From positions 39,458,456-39,522,455 of the forward strand of contig NC_051070.1 in the NCBI RefSeq assembly GCF_004664715.2: DNA of 64,000 bases. Reading direction: 5' to 3'. The stretch's first letter is position 1. Every line of letters begins with the position of its first letter. This document shows, piece by piece, positions 34,875 through 47,260 of this stretch. The notes under the pieces were generated by a model, which saw only the letters and a list, made by a program, of their open reading frames with translations, ran no database searches and was not told the origin of the DNA. The stretch is from Peromyscus leucopus. Taxonomy: Eukaryota; Chordata; Mammalia; Rodentia; Cricetidae. Position numbers and translations under genes: made by a program.

Positions 34875-35345
34875 TTTTCCCTCCCACCCTTCTATGGGGT
34901 TCACTGATCTCTAAGGGGAGGGATCAGATGATTGGCTGTCATCTCTTGGAGGCCTGCTATTTTTTGAAGAGGAAATTAAGGCAGAGTGGATCAGGAAGAG
35001 AGGGGAGGTGTATGGATGGGTGAGCTGGAAGGAGTGGAAGAATTGTTTTTTGGATGCATTGTATAAGAGCAGATTCTATTTTCTTTATTCTTCTCTCATT
35101 CAGAGCATCCATACTGCAGGCTCCCCTCCATTCTTCCTCTTCTCCTTCCCCCTCCTCACTGACCTTCCCCCACACCTCCCCTCTCCCATATGTCCACTGT
35201 TTCTCCATTTCCCTTCAGGAAAGAGAAGGCCTCCCAGTAACACCAAATGAAGAAGGCATATGAAGATGCAATAAGTTTAGGTATAAATCTTCAGAACAAG
35301 GCAGGAGGAGGCAAACCAGGAAGAGGTAAAAGGTCTTATTTTCAA
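34875..35345 (+). repeat. Probable old L1-associated repeat
   Basis: A C/T-rich stretch (35085-35218) is followed by CAGGAAAGAGAAGGCCTCCC, GATGCAATAAGTTTAGG and CAAGGCAGGAGGAGGCAAAC. I associate these with the 5' region of old mouse-type L1 copies; this is from memory and unverified. The left part (GTTCACTGATCTCTAAGGGG) is less certain. Confidence 0.4.
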
Positions 35346-36561
35346 TAAAATAGAACAAAAAATAGAATACAAAACAAAACAAAAATATACAATTATTCTC
35401 TTGTGTGTCTTATAAACGTGAATCTTTGTACCTACAAAAATAGTGAAGTAGAAATTTTTAAAAAATGAGAGAGAAAATGAGTAAGAAGTATGAATAGACC
35501 TTCCCCTTGCTGGTGAGCCTCTTGGTATTTGTAATAATTCCTCCTCTGTGTACTGGTTAGAGTTCTAGTCACTGAAGCCATCTGTGTTCTGATTTGCCTA
35601 AAGCAGGGGGCAGTCAGAATGCATTTTCCCAAATGAGGGAATGTCTGAATGAAAAGCAGCAAGAGACAAAACCAAGAAAAAGACATACAGAAAGGTAATA
35701 ACATTGCTGGAGCTGCCAGCCAGGATATGTGCATAAACATGCTTGGTAATCGTCCTAGCCCCAGGGGATAGATGAGATGACCGGGTAGGAAGAGTCTCCC
35801 CAAAACTGAAAAGATAAAATGGTAGCTATATAAGTAAGTGACAAAGAGATGTTTTATATGCTAATGTTAGGAAAATTAACTAGAGATTACAATAATTAAG
35901 TCTTAAAACGATGTAAAAGAAAATGTCACTGTTTACAGTGACAGTCATAGGTGGGAAAGGTGATGGTGGGAGGTGTCCAAAGCTGAGCAGAAAATATCAA
36001 AATATGAACACAATGAAAAGGTAAATAAAAAATTGATAACTTTTAATCAATAGAAATTAAATATTTATAATTAAAAATTTAAGAATAAAATGTTAAAATA
36101 GCAGAATTTTGAAATATTTTGGAGAGGTACAAGCAACGAAAGTAATAGCAAAATATAAATATTCTGAAGGAAGATAATTTTAAGTAAATATTAAGCACTA
36201 CATATTTTGCCCTAACCAATTTTTGCTTCTATGTCCACAACTCTAGAAGTCAGTGAAAGAGAATATGTAAGAATGTTTCCAAATGAAGAAACTTACTGAA
36301 AGAAAGAAACTCAAATGCTAATGGAAGAACCTTTTCTCTAGGGTCCCTTTGAGATCATCCCCCACTTTAGAAAACCGAAGGATTCTTCTCTGCACTCAAG
36401 CTAGGTACCTATCCATAACTTAACATTCTTAAGCACTTTGCCACATTCATTTTCCTCCTGAGTAATTCTGATATCTTTAGATTCACAATTATTTTCACCT
36501 CATTGTTTATGATTGAATGTCTAAGGTCATCTAGTATAAATTTATTCAAATAATGGGCATT
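35346..36561. other. Unassigned DNA
   Basis: No gene or repeat recognised. A 123-codon reverse open frame (35432-35803) has no motif support. Confidence 0.5.
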
Positions 36562-36567
36562 ATATAT

Positions 36568-36911
36568 TGTGGAGGCCCACAAAGGTCTAGTGAGATCTGA
36601 GCTTGCTTCACCCTGCAGGGCTGCATTAGAGAATTGCTTGACCACATATGTGGTTACAAGTGATTAGAAGGGCCTACAGTTGGCTGAGCTAGGGGGAGGT
36701 CTTTTGCTCAATCCCTTGGCATTTCTATAAATAGCCCTTTAGAAAAGACAGAAAGGGCCAGTGGATAATGATCCAGACTCTCCTGAAGCTATCCTGTGTT
36801 TCTATCTGTTTCTCCCCCCTTTATCCTTCTATCTAATATCTCTTAACTATCTCTCCTCAAGAGTACCCTGTGGTAAAATGTGGGAGCCAGTCTCTCAGCT
36901 GGGCTCCCACA
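36568..36911 (+). mobile_element. Solo LTR (344 bp), class II type, perfect 6-bp duplication
   Basis: ATATAT lies at 36562-36567 and 36912-36917. The LTR runs TGTGGAGGCCC..GCTCCCACA, with a TATAAATAG box at 36727 and a C/T-rich R region (36800-36860). The 3' end GTGGGAGCCAG..CTGGGCTCCCACA holds a short inverted repeat. A solo LTR arises by recombination between the two LTRs of a provirus. Confidence 0.85.
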
Positions 36912-36917
36912 ATATAT

Positions 36918-37792
36918 CTGATGAATACTTATCGAAGTGATGATAATTATGTGTATATTTTACATTTAAAAGAAATATTTTTGTATGTGTTATGTTTTTA
37001 TTGTAATGTACAATATTTAATGCATGTGATCTATGTCCAGTAATATTTACTTTCAAACAAGCAGTATTTTTCTCATTACTATTCTGTTTGCTTTTATTTT
37101 TCCCTTTCATCATCTTTATAATAGGAAAGCCAGAGACAGAACCTGCTTGTTATTCATAAAGGTAGTAATAGGGATTCATTTTAAGAACATAACAAAATGA
37201 CAAAATAAAAAATAACCATAGTGCTAGTCATTCATCAGGCAAGAGAAACATTGTATAAGTAATTAAGGAAGAACAGCTAAATCTCTCACAGATTCAGGAA
37301 TATGAACTGGCCACTCCAGTAACTGGGAGTTTTACTCTTACCCTTCTCAAAATCTGCATCTTATCCAAAGAAAGGCAAAATTATCATTTGTTTGAAAACA
37401 CTGACAGATTTTATATATTCATCACAGTTATTGGTATTCCAAGATCACAAGTAATTAAATGTCTGCTTGCTTCAATTAAGACTTAATTATGTAGGACAAT
37501 GAACAGATATATAGGAATAGTTTGCCCCACATTATTATATGTCAAATATAGCTACATTTTGCTTCCTTCATTATCACAAAACTCCCTAACTCATCATCAT
37601 ATCTCTAATACAATCCTTAAAATCTCCTGATAACATAGAAGAAAACATATAAACATAACTTCATTAATCATTGCTTCTACAAATATGAAATAATTATAAA
37701 TCAGGCTTCATTAATTTTGATTAATTATCCTTCATTAATATATGCTTATAACAAACTAAAAAAGAGAAAATTAGGCATATATTGCACAAATC
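36918..37792. other. Unassigned AT-rich DNA
   Basis: Nothing recognised. Confidence 0.5.
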
Positions 37793-38150
37793 TGTGGAAC
37801 ATTCCTTTACAGGTGTAAATATATGTTGCTGTGATTGTTTTAATAAAGGTATCTGGCCAATAACTGGGCAGGATAAGGTTAGGAGAGAGAACCAGACTAA
37901 TGACATGGGGAAGAAGAAGGGCGGGGTCAGAGGAGATGCCAGGCAGACTCAGAGAAGAATCATGAGGTACAATATAAATGAGAGATAATGCCATGTGGCA
38001 GAATATAGATTAACATAAATGGGTAAATTAAGAATGTAAGAGTTAGCTAGTAGCAAGCCTGCACTATTGGCTGATCATTTATAATTAATATTAAGCCTCT
38101 TTGTGGTTAAATGGGACAAGCTGCCGGGACACACAACAACTCTGGCTACA
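37793..38150 (+). mobile_element. Solo LTR, forward strand, ERV2-related family
   Basis: Runs from TGTGGAACATTCC to GGCTACA. Contains TTTTAATAAAGG near the start, and a block CCATGTGGCAGAATATAGAT..AAATGGGTAAATTAAG..GTTAGCTAGTAGCAAGCC that parallels the ERV2 R region. Exact ends and duplication are uncertain. Confidence 0.7.
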
Positions 38151-39590
38151 TCCTTTATTTTCTATTTTCAAATTTTCTGTACATTTGAAATAGTTTTAAA
38201 TTAAAACCATCAACATCTTGAAATATCCCTTTTTAAAACTATATCTTTTTCTTTTTGAGATTATAATAATTAGACCATTTCCCTTTCCCCTTCTTTGCTT
38301 CAAACCCTTCCACATTACCTTATTTGCATTGTTTCAAATTCACAACTCTTAACATATGCTCTTTTTCAAAAACAATGCTTATGTACTATGCTTAGAAAGC
38401 TACTAGTATGATTTCTACTGTTTTTTTTCCTATGGATGACACAGTGGTGTTCAATTCTAGTGTCCAGTCTGTTATCAGCCTCTTCTTTAGCTGACCAACT
38501 GTGCATAAACACAGGTCAGTTTCTTGGTTCTTCAGTTGCTTACTTTTTAGCTGACTCTGAATATATCTAATTTTCACACCGAAGATGTGATGTCCATCAT
38601 TTCAACAGTGTTACTTAACTCTCAAAGTGTCTTCCTTTTGCCTCTTTGAACTAAATAGAACATAAGCAAGATCATTACAAACTAACAATGGGAGACGGTG
38701 GAACCCATGTCCACAAATAATTGTGTGAAGAACAACTAAGACTGACGTGAAAAAAAATTAATTTTATATTTTTTAAAATATCCAGCATTTGAAGTGGGAA
38801 GCTTAACCTCTCAAAATGGATATGTTTTATTGTGGAGATTAAATACTATTATATATAAATGTTATAATATTTAAAATTACAAATAGTATAAATGGACAAA
38901 TATTGCCACATGGTAAGATTTCATTCATGCCTCTGTTTTCATTTTGCCTGACATCACAATTCTATATATTTATGGAGTATAACGTGCTTTAATGTGCAAT
39001 GGTTTAATGAAATTAATTCACATGTTCATGTCTTAAGTTATTTAGCTTTGTCCAAGTGACGCATTTAAAATTTATTCTTAGTTGTTTTAAAACATATAAA
39101 ATTTATCACAAATCTTAGAATTCATCATCCACTGTGCTGTAAATGTCAAAAGTTACTTACACAGTTTAAGTGACACTTTATAAACCTTAATCTCTACCTG
39201 TTAACGTTTTTAACTTTATTTTCTTCCTGCTAGAGAAAAGAGAGTGCCAATCAAAATTCACACAGAGGATGCTAGGTACGAGTTCTATCACTGAATTATA
39301 TCCCAGTTCTGGTGTTACTGATTTCATAGATAAACAATATCACTTTTATTTTGTGACTATGAAATTTTATTTCATAAAATGTCTTTCAGCACCAGCCATG
39401 TTGCCACAGAAAGTATTTCCTCCTCTTTTAAGACTGCATGATTTTATGTGTGTGCAAATGTTCACTCATATAACTGTAGGTAAGTATGTCTGTGCTATGT
39501 GGTGCCCCTGTTTTAGACAAGCCAACAATCTTTCAGTTTCTGCCTTCCAAGTCTGACATTATGGATCTACATAAACATGCCTCAGTCTTT
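38151..39590. other. Unassigned AT-rich DNA
   Basis: No gene or repeat recognised. Confidence 0.5.
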
Positions 39591-39594
39591 CAAA

Positions 39595-39725
39595 ATATAT
39601 CTGATGTATTCACAGTGGTAGGATTGCTGAATCACGTGTTAGTGGTGTTTACATTTTGTAATGAAATTACATGCTGTTTGCAAAATGGCTGTACTAATTT
39701 TCAATATACATCTGTTTTAATCACT
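39595..39725 (-). repeat. Ancient L1 3' fragment, reverse strand
   Basis: GTAGGATTGCTGAATCACG followed by AAAATGGCTGTACTAATTTT is typical reverse-strand L1 ORF2-end wording. Short and decayed. Confidence 0.5.
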
Positions 39726-41255
39726 TTTTGTCTATTATTTACCTTTAACCTTTTTGATACTAGTGATCATGACCTGAAATATGAGAACCTATAAGAAAAC
39801 ATAAAGTAAAAAAAGACACCATTTTAAAAGTGAATAGAGCACCTACAGAGAAAAAGCAATAATTTCCAAACCAAATATTTTGCATGAGAAATTCATGTGC
39901 AAAATACAAAATAAATGAAGTAACAGAACAATTAGCATTATTGAAACATAAGGATCTGAACAGAAGTTTATCAAATGACATAATGGGTAAATATAATAAG
40001 ATAAACTCATAATTCTTATTGTCTTTATCAAATGAGTATTTATTTTGTTGACATTGTAGGTCACCTGTTGTGGACATGTTTCAAATCATTTATTATTAAT
40101 GTATATTATATATTATTGGCATATAATTTTAAAAGCATACTCCTAGTAATTAATAGATGTCACATTTCAAGGATTTTTTTTATATTTGTAGTCTCTGATT
40201 AGAAAGAAGATTGGAGCATTCAATTTTTTCTGAACAACACATGGACCCAAATATATTTATTCACTTCCTTTAACACAATAACTACTTACACTTCCCATTT
40301 CTACGTGAATATACCTAGAAGCAGAGATGAATCCAGGCAAGAGCCTGACTTCAACTAAGCAATTTAGAAAACCCTCCACAGAATTAAGAAATTGTATAGC
40401 TACATGATTTCTAGAGTAGAAACAATTATTTTTGTTGTAGCCTCATGCTTATGCCAGTGTGAACTGTTTAAGTATTTCCCTAAACATCTGTTAATTGTTC
40501 TATGTACAAGTCCACTGAGAGGAGATCAAGAAAGCTGCTTATTTGTAATGCAGTTAACATCCAAATCAAAGCAAATTATCCACCCTATTCAGTAACCTGT
40601 CTTAGCTTTTCCTTTCTGGTACATCCAGGTATAATAAAATAAAAAAAAGTCGTTGTTAAATTTTGGGGAAAAATATACACAAATATATTCTATATTTTTA
40701 TATTGCAGTTTTTATATTGAATATATATTTGTTTCAATGTACATGAACTATAGAGAATGCTCTAATAAGTAACATGAATAACATGGACACAATGCTATCT
40801 CCATAATTGTAAGAATAATGTATTTGGTTATGAACTGAATCTATGTGTTAAGCATTCTATTGTTAGTATGTTTGTTTATACATCTAACCCTCTTTCAAAG
40901 GCTTATTAAGCATTGTTTTAATAGCTCTCATGACAAATGAAGCATATTTAACCACCACTTGCATAATGCTTGTTATGCGGACAACACTCAAATCACTTAA
41001 TCTCCAGAAATCCCTTTAAGGCTGTTTGGGTTGTTTACATGAGGAAACTAAGGAACAGAAAAGTTAAGTGATTTGTTCAAGATTATTCAATTAGTAATTA
41101 CCATACCTTTAAAACATGTCTTCTTTTCTTCCAAATCCATGTAATTAACTATAATATGAAGTCAATTTATAGAAATATCAACAAAACTAATTTCATTTTC
41201 TTATACTTTTGACTTCAAAAATGTCTAATTTATTGAGTATAATAATTTATAATCC
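39726..41255. other. Unassigned AT-rich DNA
   Basis: No gene or repeat recognised; open frames here are short and motif-free. Confidence 0.5.
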
Positions 41256-41261
41256 TTAAGC

Positions 41262-41425
41262 TTGATGGGTAAAGCAGCTAGTTTTACTACAGCTGATGAA
41301 TTGAGTTCAATCCCTAGAACCCAAATGGTAGATGCCTAGAACCAATTCCCAATGGTTGCTTTTAAACCACCACATCAATTATGGTGCCTCTGCCCACACA
41401 CATACAAAAAAGAAACATTAAAGAA
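41262..41425 (+). repeat. B3-type SINE, forward strand
   Basis: GAATTGAGTTCAATCCCTAG with AACCCAAATGGTAGATG, followed by a GTGCCTCTGCCCACACACAT end and an A-rich tail, fits rodent B3 in order. Confidence 0.65.
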
Positions 41426-41528
41426 AAACAGGTTAGTAAATATGCTACTATATAAAATATACTTATTATCACAACATGCAGTACTTGTACAGAATTTTAT
41501 TCATAAAATGTTGATTTAAAAAATTTTG

Positions 41529-41665
41529 ACAATATGGTATATCTTAAGCATGATATGTGATTCATAATTTTGAGTTTATTAAATTAAAAATGAATATGTT
41601 AAAATTATTATATGAAAATAATACATATTTAAATTAATTGCTTTTGGAATAATTTAATATTCTTT
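41529..41665. repeat. Left copy of a 137-bp direct repeat flanking an L1
   Basis: Starts ACAATATGGTATATCTTAAG and ends TTTAATATTCTTT. The right copy is at 45820-45956. The copies differ at 3 positions near the right end. The L1 sits exactly between them, so this is read as an unusually long target-site duplication. Confidence 0.9.
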
Positions 41666-44600
41666 TTTTTACATGGCTTATCATATTTTTTATTTATTTT
41701 ACAATATTATTCAGTTCTACATAATAGCCACAGATTCCCTTGTTCTCTCCCTTCCTGCCCCCTTCCGCCTCCCCCCAGCCCACCCCCCATTCCCACCTCC
41801 TCCAGATCAAGGTCTCCCCCGAGGACTGGGATCGAACCTGATAGACTCAGTCCAGGCAGGTCCAGTCCCCTCCTCACAGATTGAGCCAAACGTCCCTGCA
41901 TAAGTCCCAGGTTTCAAATAGCTAACTCATGCAACGAGCCCAGGACCTGGTACCACTGCCTAGATGCCTCCCAAACAGATCAAGCCAATCAACTCTCTCA
42001 CCTATTCAGAGGGCCTGATCCAGTTGGGGGCCCCTCAGCCTTTGGTTCATAGTTCATTTGTTTCCATTCATTTAGTTATTTGTCCCTGTGCTTTATCCAA
42101 CCATGGTTTCAACAATTCTCGCTCATATAGACCCTCCTCTTTCTCACTAATTAGACTCCCAGCGCTCCACCAGGGGCCTAGCCGTGGATGTCTGCATCCA
42201 GATTCCTCAGTCCTTGAATGGGGTTTCTGGCACAATTATTAGGGTGTTTGGCCATCCATCACAAGAGTAGGTCAGTCCCGGCTGTCTCTCAACCATTGCC
42301 AGCAGTCTTTTGTGGGGGTATCTTTGTGGATTTCAGTGGACCTCTCTAGCACTTTGTTTCTTCCTTTTCTCATGTGGTCTTCATTTACCATGGTCTTCTA
42401 TTCCTTATTCTCCCTCTCTTTTCTTGATCCAGCTAGGATCACCCACTCTCTTTCCCTCAACCCTAGCCGTTCATTGCTCCCACTCATGTCCAGGCTGTTC
42501 ATGTAGATCTCAGCCATTTCTCCGTGTCTTTCTTGGGGTCCCATTTTCCAGGTAGCCTCACTGGTGATGTGAGTAGCAGTCCAGTCATCCTTGTTCCACA
42601 TCTAGCATCTTCCTATGAGTGAGTACATACCATATTTGTCTTTCTGAGTCTGGGTTACCTCACTCAGGATGATTTTTTTCTAGATCCATCCATTTGTCTG
42701 CAAACCTCATGATGTCATTGTTTTTCTCTGCTAAGTCATACTCCATTGTGTATATGTGCCACAATTTATTTATCCATTCTTCAGTTGAAGGGCATCTAGG
42801 TTGTTTCCAGGTTCTGGCTATTACAAACAATGCTGATATTAATATAGCTGAGCAAGTGCTCTTGTGGTACGATTGAGCATTTCTTGGGTATATGCCCAGG
42901 AGTGGTACAGCTGGATCTTGGGGGAGATTGATTCTCAATTTTCTAAGAAAGCGCCATATTGATTTCCAAAGTGGTTGTACAAGTTTGCATTCCCACCAGC
43001 AGTGGAGGAGAGTTCCCCTAGTTCCACATCCTCTCTAGCATAAAGTGTCTTCAGTGTTTTTGATCTTAGCCATTCTGACAGGTTTAAGGTGGTATCTCAG
43101 AGTTGTTTTGATTTGCATTTCCCTGATGATTAGGGATGTTGAGCAATTCCTTAAATGTCTCTCAGCCATTTGAGTTTCCTCTGTTGAGAATTCTCTGTTT
43201 AGTTCTAAAGCCCATTTCTCAATTGGACTGTTGGTCGTTTTGATGTCTAATTCCGTGAGTTCCTTATATATTCTGGATATCAGTCCTCTGTCACATGTGG
43301 GGTTGATGAAGATCTTTTCCCATTCTGTAGGCTGTTGCCCTGCCTTGTTGACCGTATCCTTTGCTCTACAAAAGCTTCTCAGTTTCAAGAGGTCCCATTG
43401 ATTGATTGTTTGTCTCAGTGTCTGTGCTACTGGTGTTATATTTAGGAAGTGATCTCCTATGCCAATGCATTCAAGACTACTTCCTACTTTCTCTTCTAGC
43501 AGGTTCAGAGTAGCTGGATTTATGTTGAGGTCTTTGATCCACTTGTACTTAAGTTTTGTGCACGGTGACAGATATGGATCTATTTGCAGCCTTCTACACG
43601 TTGATATCCAGTTATGCCAGCACCATTTGTTGAAGATGCTTTCTTTTTTCCATTGTACAGTTTTGGCTTCTTTGTCAAAACTTATATGTTCATAGGTGTG
43701 TGGGTTAATGTCAGGGTCTTCAATTCGATTCCATTGGTCCACATATCTGTTTTTATGCCAATACCAAGCTGTTTTTATTACTGTATCTCTATAGTAGAGC
43801 TTGAAGTCAGGGATTGTGATGCCTCCAGAGGTTGTTTTATTGTACAGGAATCTTTTGGCTATCCTGGGTTTTTTGTTTTTCCATATGAAGTTGAGTATTA
43901 TTCTTTCCAGGTCTGTGAAGAATTGTGTTGGTATTTTGATGGGGATTACATTGAATCTGTAGATTGCTTTTGGTAAGATTGCCATTTTTACTATGTTAAC
44001 CCTGCCTATCAGTGAGCAAGGGAGATCTTTCCATTTTCTGACATCTTCTTCAATTTCTTTTTTCAGGGACTTAAAGTTCTTGTCATATAGGTCCTTCACT
44101 TGCTTGGTTAGTGCTGCCCGAAGGTATTTTATGTCGTTTGTGGCTATTGTAAAAGGGTGATGTATCTCTAATTGCCTTCTCAGCTTTTTTGTCTATTGTA
44201 TATAGGAAGGCTACTGATTTTTTTGAGTTGATCTTGTATCCTGCTATGTTGCTGAAGGTGTTTATAAGCTTTATCAATTCCTGGGTGGAATCTTTGGGGT
44301 CACTCAAGTATACGATCATGTCATCTGGAAATAGGGAAAGCTTGACTTCTTCCTTTCCAATTTGTATCCCTTAATCTCCTTATGTTGTCTTATTGCTCTG
44401 GCTAGAACTTCAAGCACTATATTGAATAAATATGGGGAGAGTGGACAGCCTTGCCTCATTCCTGATTTTAGTGGAATTGCTTTGAATTTCTCTCCATTTA
44501 ATTTGATGTTGGCTGTTGGCTTGCTGTAAATTGCCTTTATTATGTTTAGGTATGTTCCCTGTATTCCTGATCGCTCCAAGACTTTTATCATGAAGGGGTG

Positions 44601-45819
44601 TTGGATTTTGTCAAATGCCTTTTCTGTATCTAGTGAGATGATCATGTGGTTTTTTTTTTCTTTGAATTTGTTTATATGGTGTATTACATTGATGGACTTT
44701 CGTATGTTGAACCACCCTTGCTTGCATCCCTGAGATGAAGCCTACTTGATCATGGTAGATAATTGTTCTGATGTGTTCTTGGAGTCTGTTTGCCAGTATT
44801 TTATTGAGTATTTTTGCATCAATGTTCATGAGGGAGATCGGTCTGTAGTTCTCTTTCTTTGTTGCATCCTTGTTTGGTTTAGGAATCAGGGTAATTGTAG
44901 CCTCATAGAAGGAGTTTGGTAATGTTACTTCTGTTTCTATTATGTGGAACAATTTAGAGAGTATTGGTATTAACTCTTCTTTGAAGATCTGGTAGAATTC
45001 TGTACTGAAACCATCTGGTCCTGGGATTTTTTTGATTGGGAGACTTTTAATGACTGTTTTTATTTCCATTTGGGTTATTGGACTATTTAAATAGTTTATC
45101 TGGTCTTGATTTAACTTAGGTATGTGGTACCTATCCAGAAAAATGTCCATTTCTTTTAGGTTTTCCAGTTTTGTGGAGTAGAGGTTTTTGAAATATGACC
45201 TTATAATTCTCTGGATTTCCTCAATGTCTGTTATTTTGTCCCACTTTTCACTTCTGATTTTATTGATTTGGATTTTCTCTCTCTGTCTTTTGTTTAGTTT
45301 GGATAAGGGCTTGTCTATCTTGTTGATTTTCTCAAAGAACCAACTCTTTGTTTCATTAATTTTTTGTATTATTCTCTTAGTTTCTAATTTATTAATTTTA
45401 CCTCTCACTTTGATAATTTCCTGGTGTCTATTCTTCCTGAGAGACTTTGCTTCTTCTTGTTCTAGAGCTTTCAGGTGTGCTGTTAAGTCACTAGTGTGAG
45501 ATTTCTCCAACTTCTTTATGTGGGCATTTAGTGCTATGAATTTCCCTCTTAGCACTGCTTTCATAGTGTCCCATAAGTTTGGGTATGTGGTGTCTTCATT
45601 TTCGTTGATCTCTAGGAAGTCTTTAATTTCTTTCTTTATTTCTTCCTTAACTCATTGGTGATTCAGTTGAGCATTATTCAGTTTCCATGAGATTGTAGGT
45701 TTTCTGTAGTTTTTGTTGTTGCTGAAATCTAACTTTAAACCATGGTGGTCTGATAGAACACAGGAGGTTATTCCAATTGTTTTGTATCTGTTGAGATTTG
45801 CTTTGTGGCCAAGTATGTG
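41666..45819 (-). mobile_element. 5'-truncated L1 (4.15 kb), reverse strand
   Basis: At left is a short T run (41666-41670, the A tail), then the reverse-strand 3' UTR with C-rich tract (41757-41790). ORF2 follows to 45819, where the copy stops within the endonuclease-coding region at AAGTATGTG. The same phrase continues (AAGTATGTGGTCAATTTTTA) in the longer copy at 59309. Flanked by a 137-bp duplication. Confidence 0.93.
42660..45819 (-). pseudogene. L1 ORF2 pseudogene (reverse transcriptase and C-terminal domain)
   Basis: Open pieces on the reverse strand in order are 44611-45564 (linker and RT start, with [19 protein letters not shown] and [19 protein letters not shown]), 44316-44645 ([20 protein letters not shown]), 44083-44319, 43035-44099 (354 codons, C-terminal domain) and 42660-42938. 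Frameshifts separate them. The catalytic box reads FPDD where active L1 has FADD. The N-terminal endonuclease is missing through truncation. Confidence 0.92.
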
Positions 45820-45956
45820 ACAATATGGTATATCTTAAGCATGATATGTGATTCATAATTTTGAGTTTATTAAATTAAAAATGAATATGTTAAAATTATT
45901 ATATGAAAATAATACATAATTAAATGTATTGCTTTTGGAATAATTTAATATTCTTT
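45820..45956. repeat. Right copy of the 137-bp direct repeat flanking the L1
   Basis: Matches 41529-41665 at all but three positions, with no indel. The divergence lies at ACATAATTAAATGTATTG against ACATATTTAAATTAATTG. Confidence 0.9.
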
Positions 45957-46389
45957 CTTCTGCCTTTAAAATAGTCTTCAGTCTCCAAAATCCACATAGT
46001 CAACCAAAAATCATGCAGTTTGTTTATGTGATTGTAGAAAAATACATACACGATTTTAATAATGTCCAACAGAATTTACTAGATCACTTTATTTTTACAT
46101 ATTTTATATTAACATATATTAATGACTGCAGTGTAAAATAGGAAGAGTTAATATAAAATAAAAATTAAGATAATTCAAAATATAACAAATTAATAAAATA
46201 TAAACATAAAGTATCAGAATATTGACTTCACAGGATCTGTGCAAAGTTTGTAAAGAGGCCCATAGTTTCTTAAGGTTCTTGTAAATCTCTCTAAAGTATA
46301 GGAGTCATTTTCCCTCCTTTAATCAATTTTCCCCAGATGTTCCGCCTTTACTGTCATCACCAACCCTAGTTTTTATACAAAGAACCAAA
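45957..46389. other. Unassigned AT-rich DNA
   Basis: Nothing recognised. Confidence 0.5.
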
Positions 46390-46719
46390 TGTTGTCTGGA
46401 CAAACCTCTCCCACCTACGTCCAGCAGTTACTTGATTCCAAGTAAACACACAGAGGCTTGTATTACTTACAAACTGTATGGCCTGTGGATTGGGCTTCTT
46501 ACTAGGTAGCTCTTATAACTTAACTCAACCCATTTCTATTAATCTATATGTTGCCATGTGGCCATGTGTTACCAGTCTGTTGGCATCCTGTTGCTCCTTC
46601 TCGTCTTCAGACTGAATGTACCACCTAGCATTATAGTGCCCTGCCATAGGCTAATGCAGCTTTATTTGTCAACCAATCAAAGCAATACATATTCACAGCA
46701 TACAGAAAGATATTCCACA
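46390..46719 (-). mobile_element. Solo LTR (330 bp), reverse strand, ERV2-related family
   Basis: Bounded by TGTTGTCTGG and TATTCCACA. On the reverse strand it reads TGTGGAATATC..GACAAATAAAGC..CCACATGGCAACATATAG..AATAGAAATGGGTT, the last blocks shared with the ERV2 R region. CCAAA to the left and GCAAA to the right may be a 5-bp duplication with one change. Confidence 0.75.
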
Positions 46720-47000
46720 GCAAAGGAAAGGTGTCTGAATGGTAGAATTTCAATCTACTGTGACAAAATCCTTCTGAGTTAATACTTTTAAAACAATAAG
46801 TGAAATAACAAATCTTTCACCTAACTTGATGATAGGGATGTTTCTATGTGTTTGAGCTGGGTTTTGAGATAAAGAGATATGTTAAACGTGAGAACAATTA
46901 CTAATGGAATTGAGAACAAATAAAACAAGTGGCTATGCAAAAACAAACAAACAAACAAAAAGCCAATCTGAATTGGGAGAGTTTTCTGTAGTTAGTAAAA
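46720..47000. other. Short spacer between LTR and ERV2
   Basis: No recognised feature except a (AAAC)n run near 46940-46958. Confidence 0.5.
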
Positions 47001-47012
47001 AGAAAGGCAAGA

Positions 47013-47162
47013 GACACTGCAGCCACCACCAGGATAAGCAGCATGTAAAGACGCTGGTAAGCCACCAGCCATGTGGCAAGGTATAGATTTATAGAAATGG
47101 GTTAATTTAAGATATAAGAACAGTTAGCAAGAAGCCTGCCACAGCCATACAGTTTATAAGTA
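47013..47162 (+). repeat. ERV2 5' R region
   Basis: Begins GACACTGCAGCCACCACC and ends CAGTTTATAAGTA, where the 3' copy turns into poly(A). It is followed by U5 (ATATAACTGTCTGAG..) that the 3' copy lacks. Confidence 0.88.
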
Positions 47163-47249
47163 ATATAACTGTCTGAGTGATTATTTTATACATGGATTGT
47201 GGGACAGCGGGGATTGGTGGAACCTGGAGAGAAGCTCTCCAGCAACAAA

Positions 47250-47260
47250 TGGCGCCCAAT
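47250..47260 (+). other. ERV2 degenerate primer-binding site
   Basis: TGGCGCCCAAT matches the first part of the lysine tRNA site seen intact in ERV1; the remainder (AGCTC) does not match. Confidence 0.7.

Noticed and set aside
35432..35803. Reverse 123-codon open frame as a gene
   Set aside because: No family motif, no start or splice context and no support from neighbours.
43459..43976. Forward open frames of 78 and 120 codons
   Set aside because: Antisense shadows of L1 ORF2; similar shadows occur at 57003-57517 in the other L1 copy.
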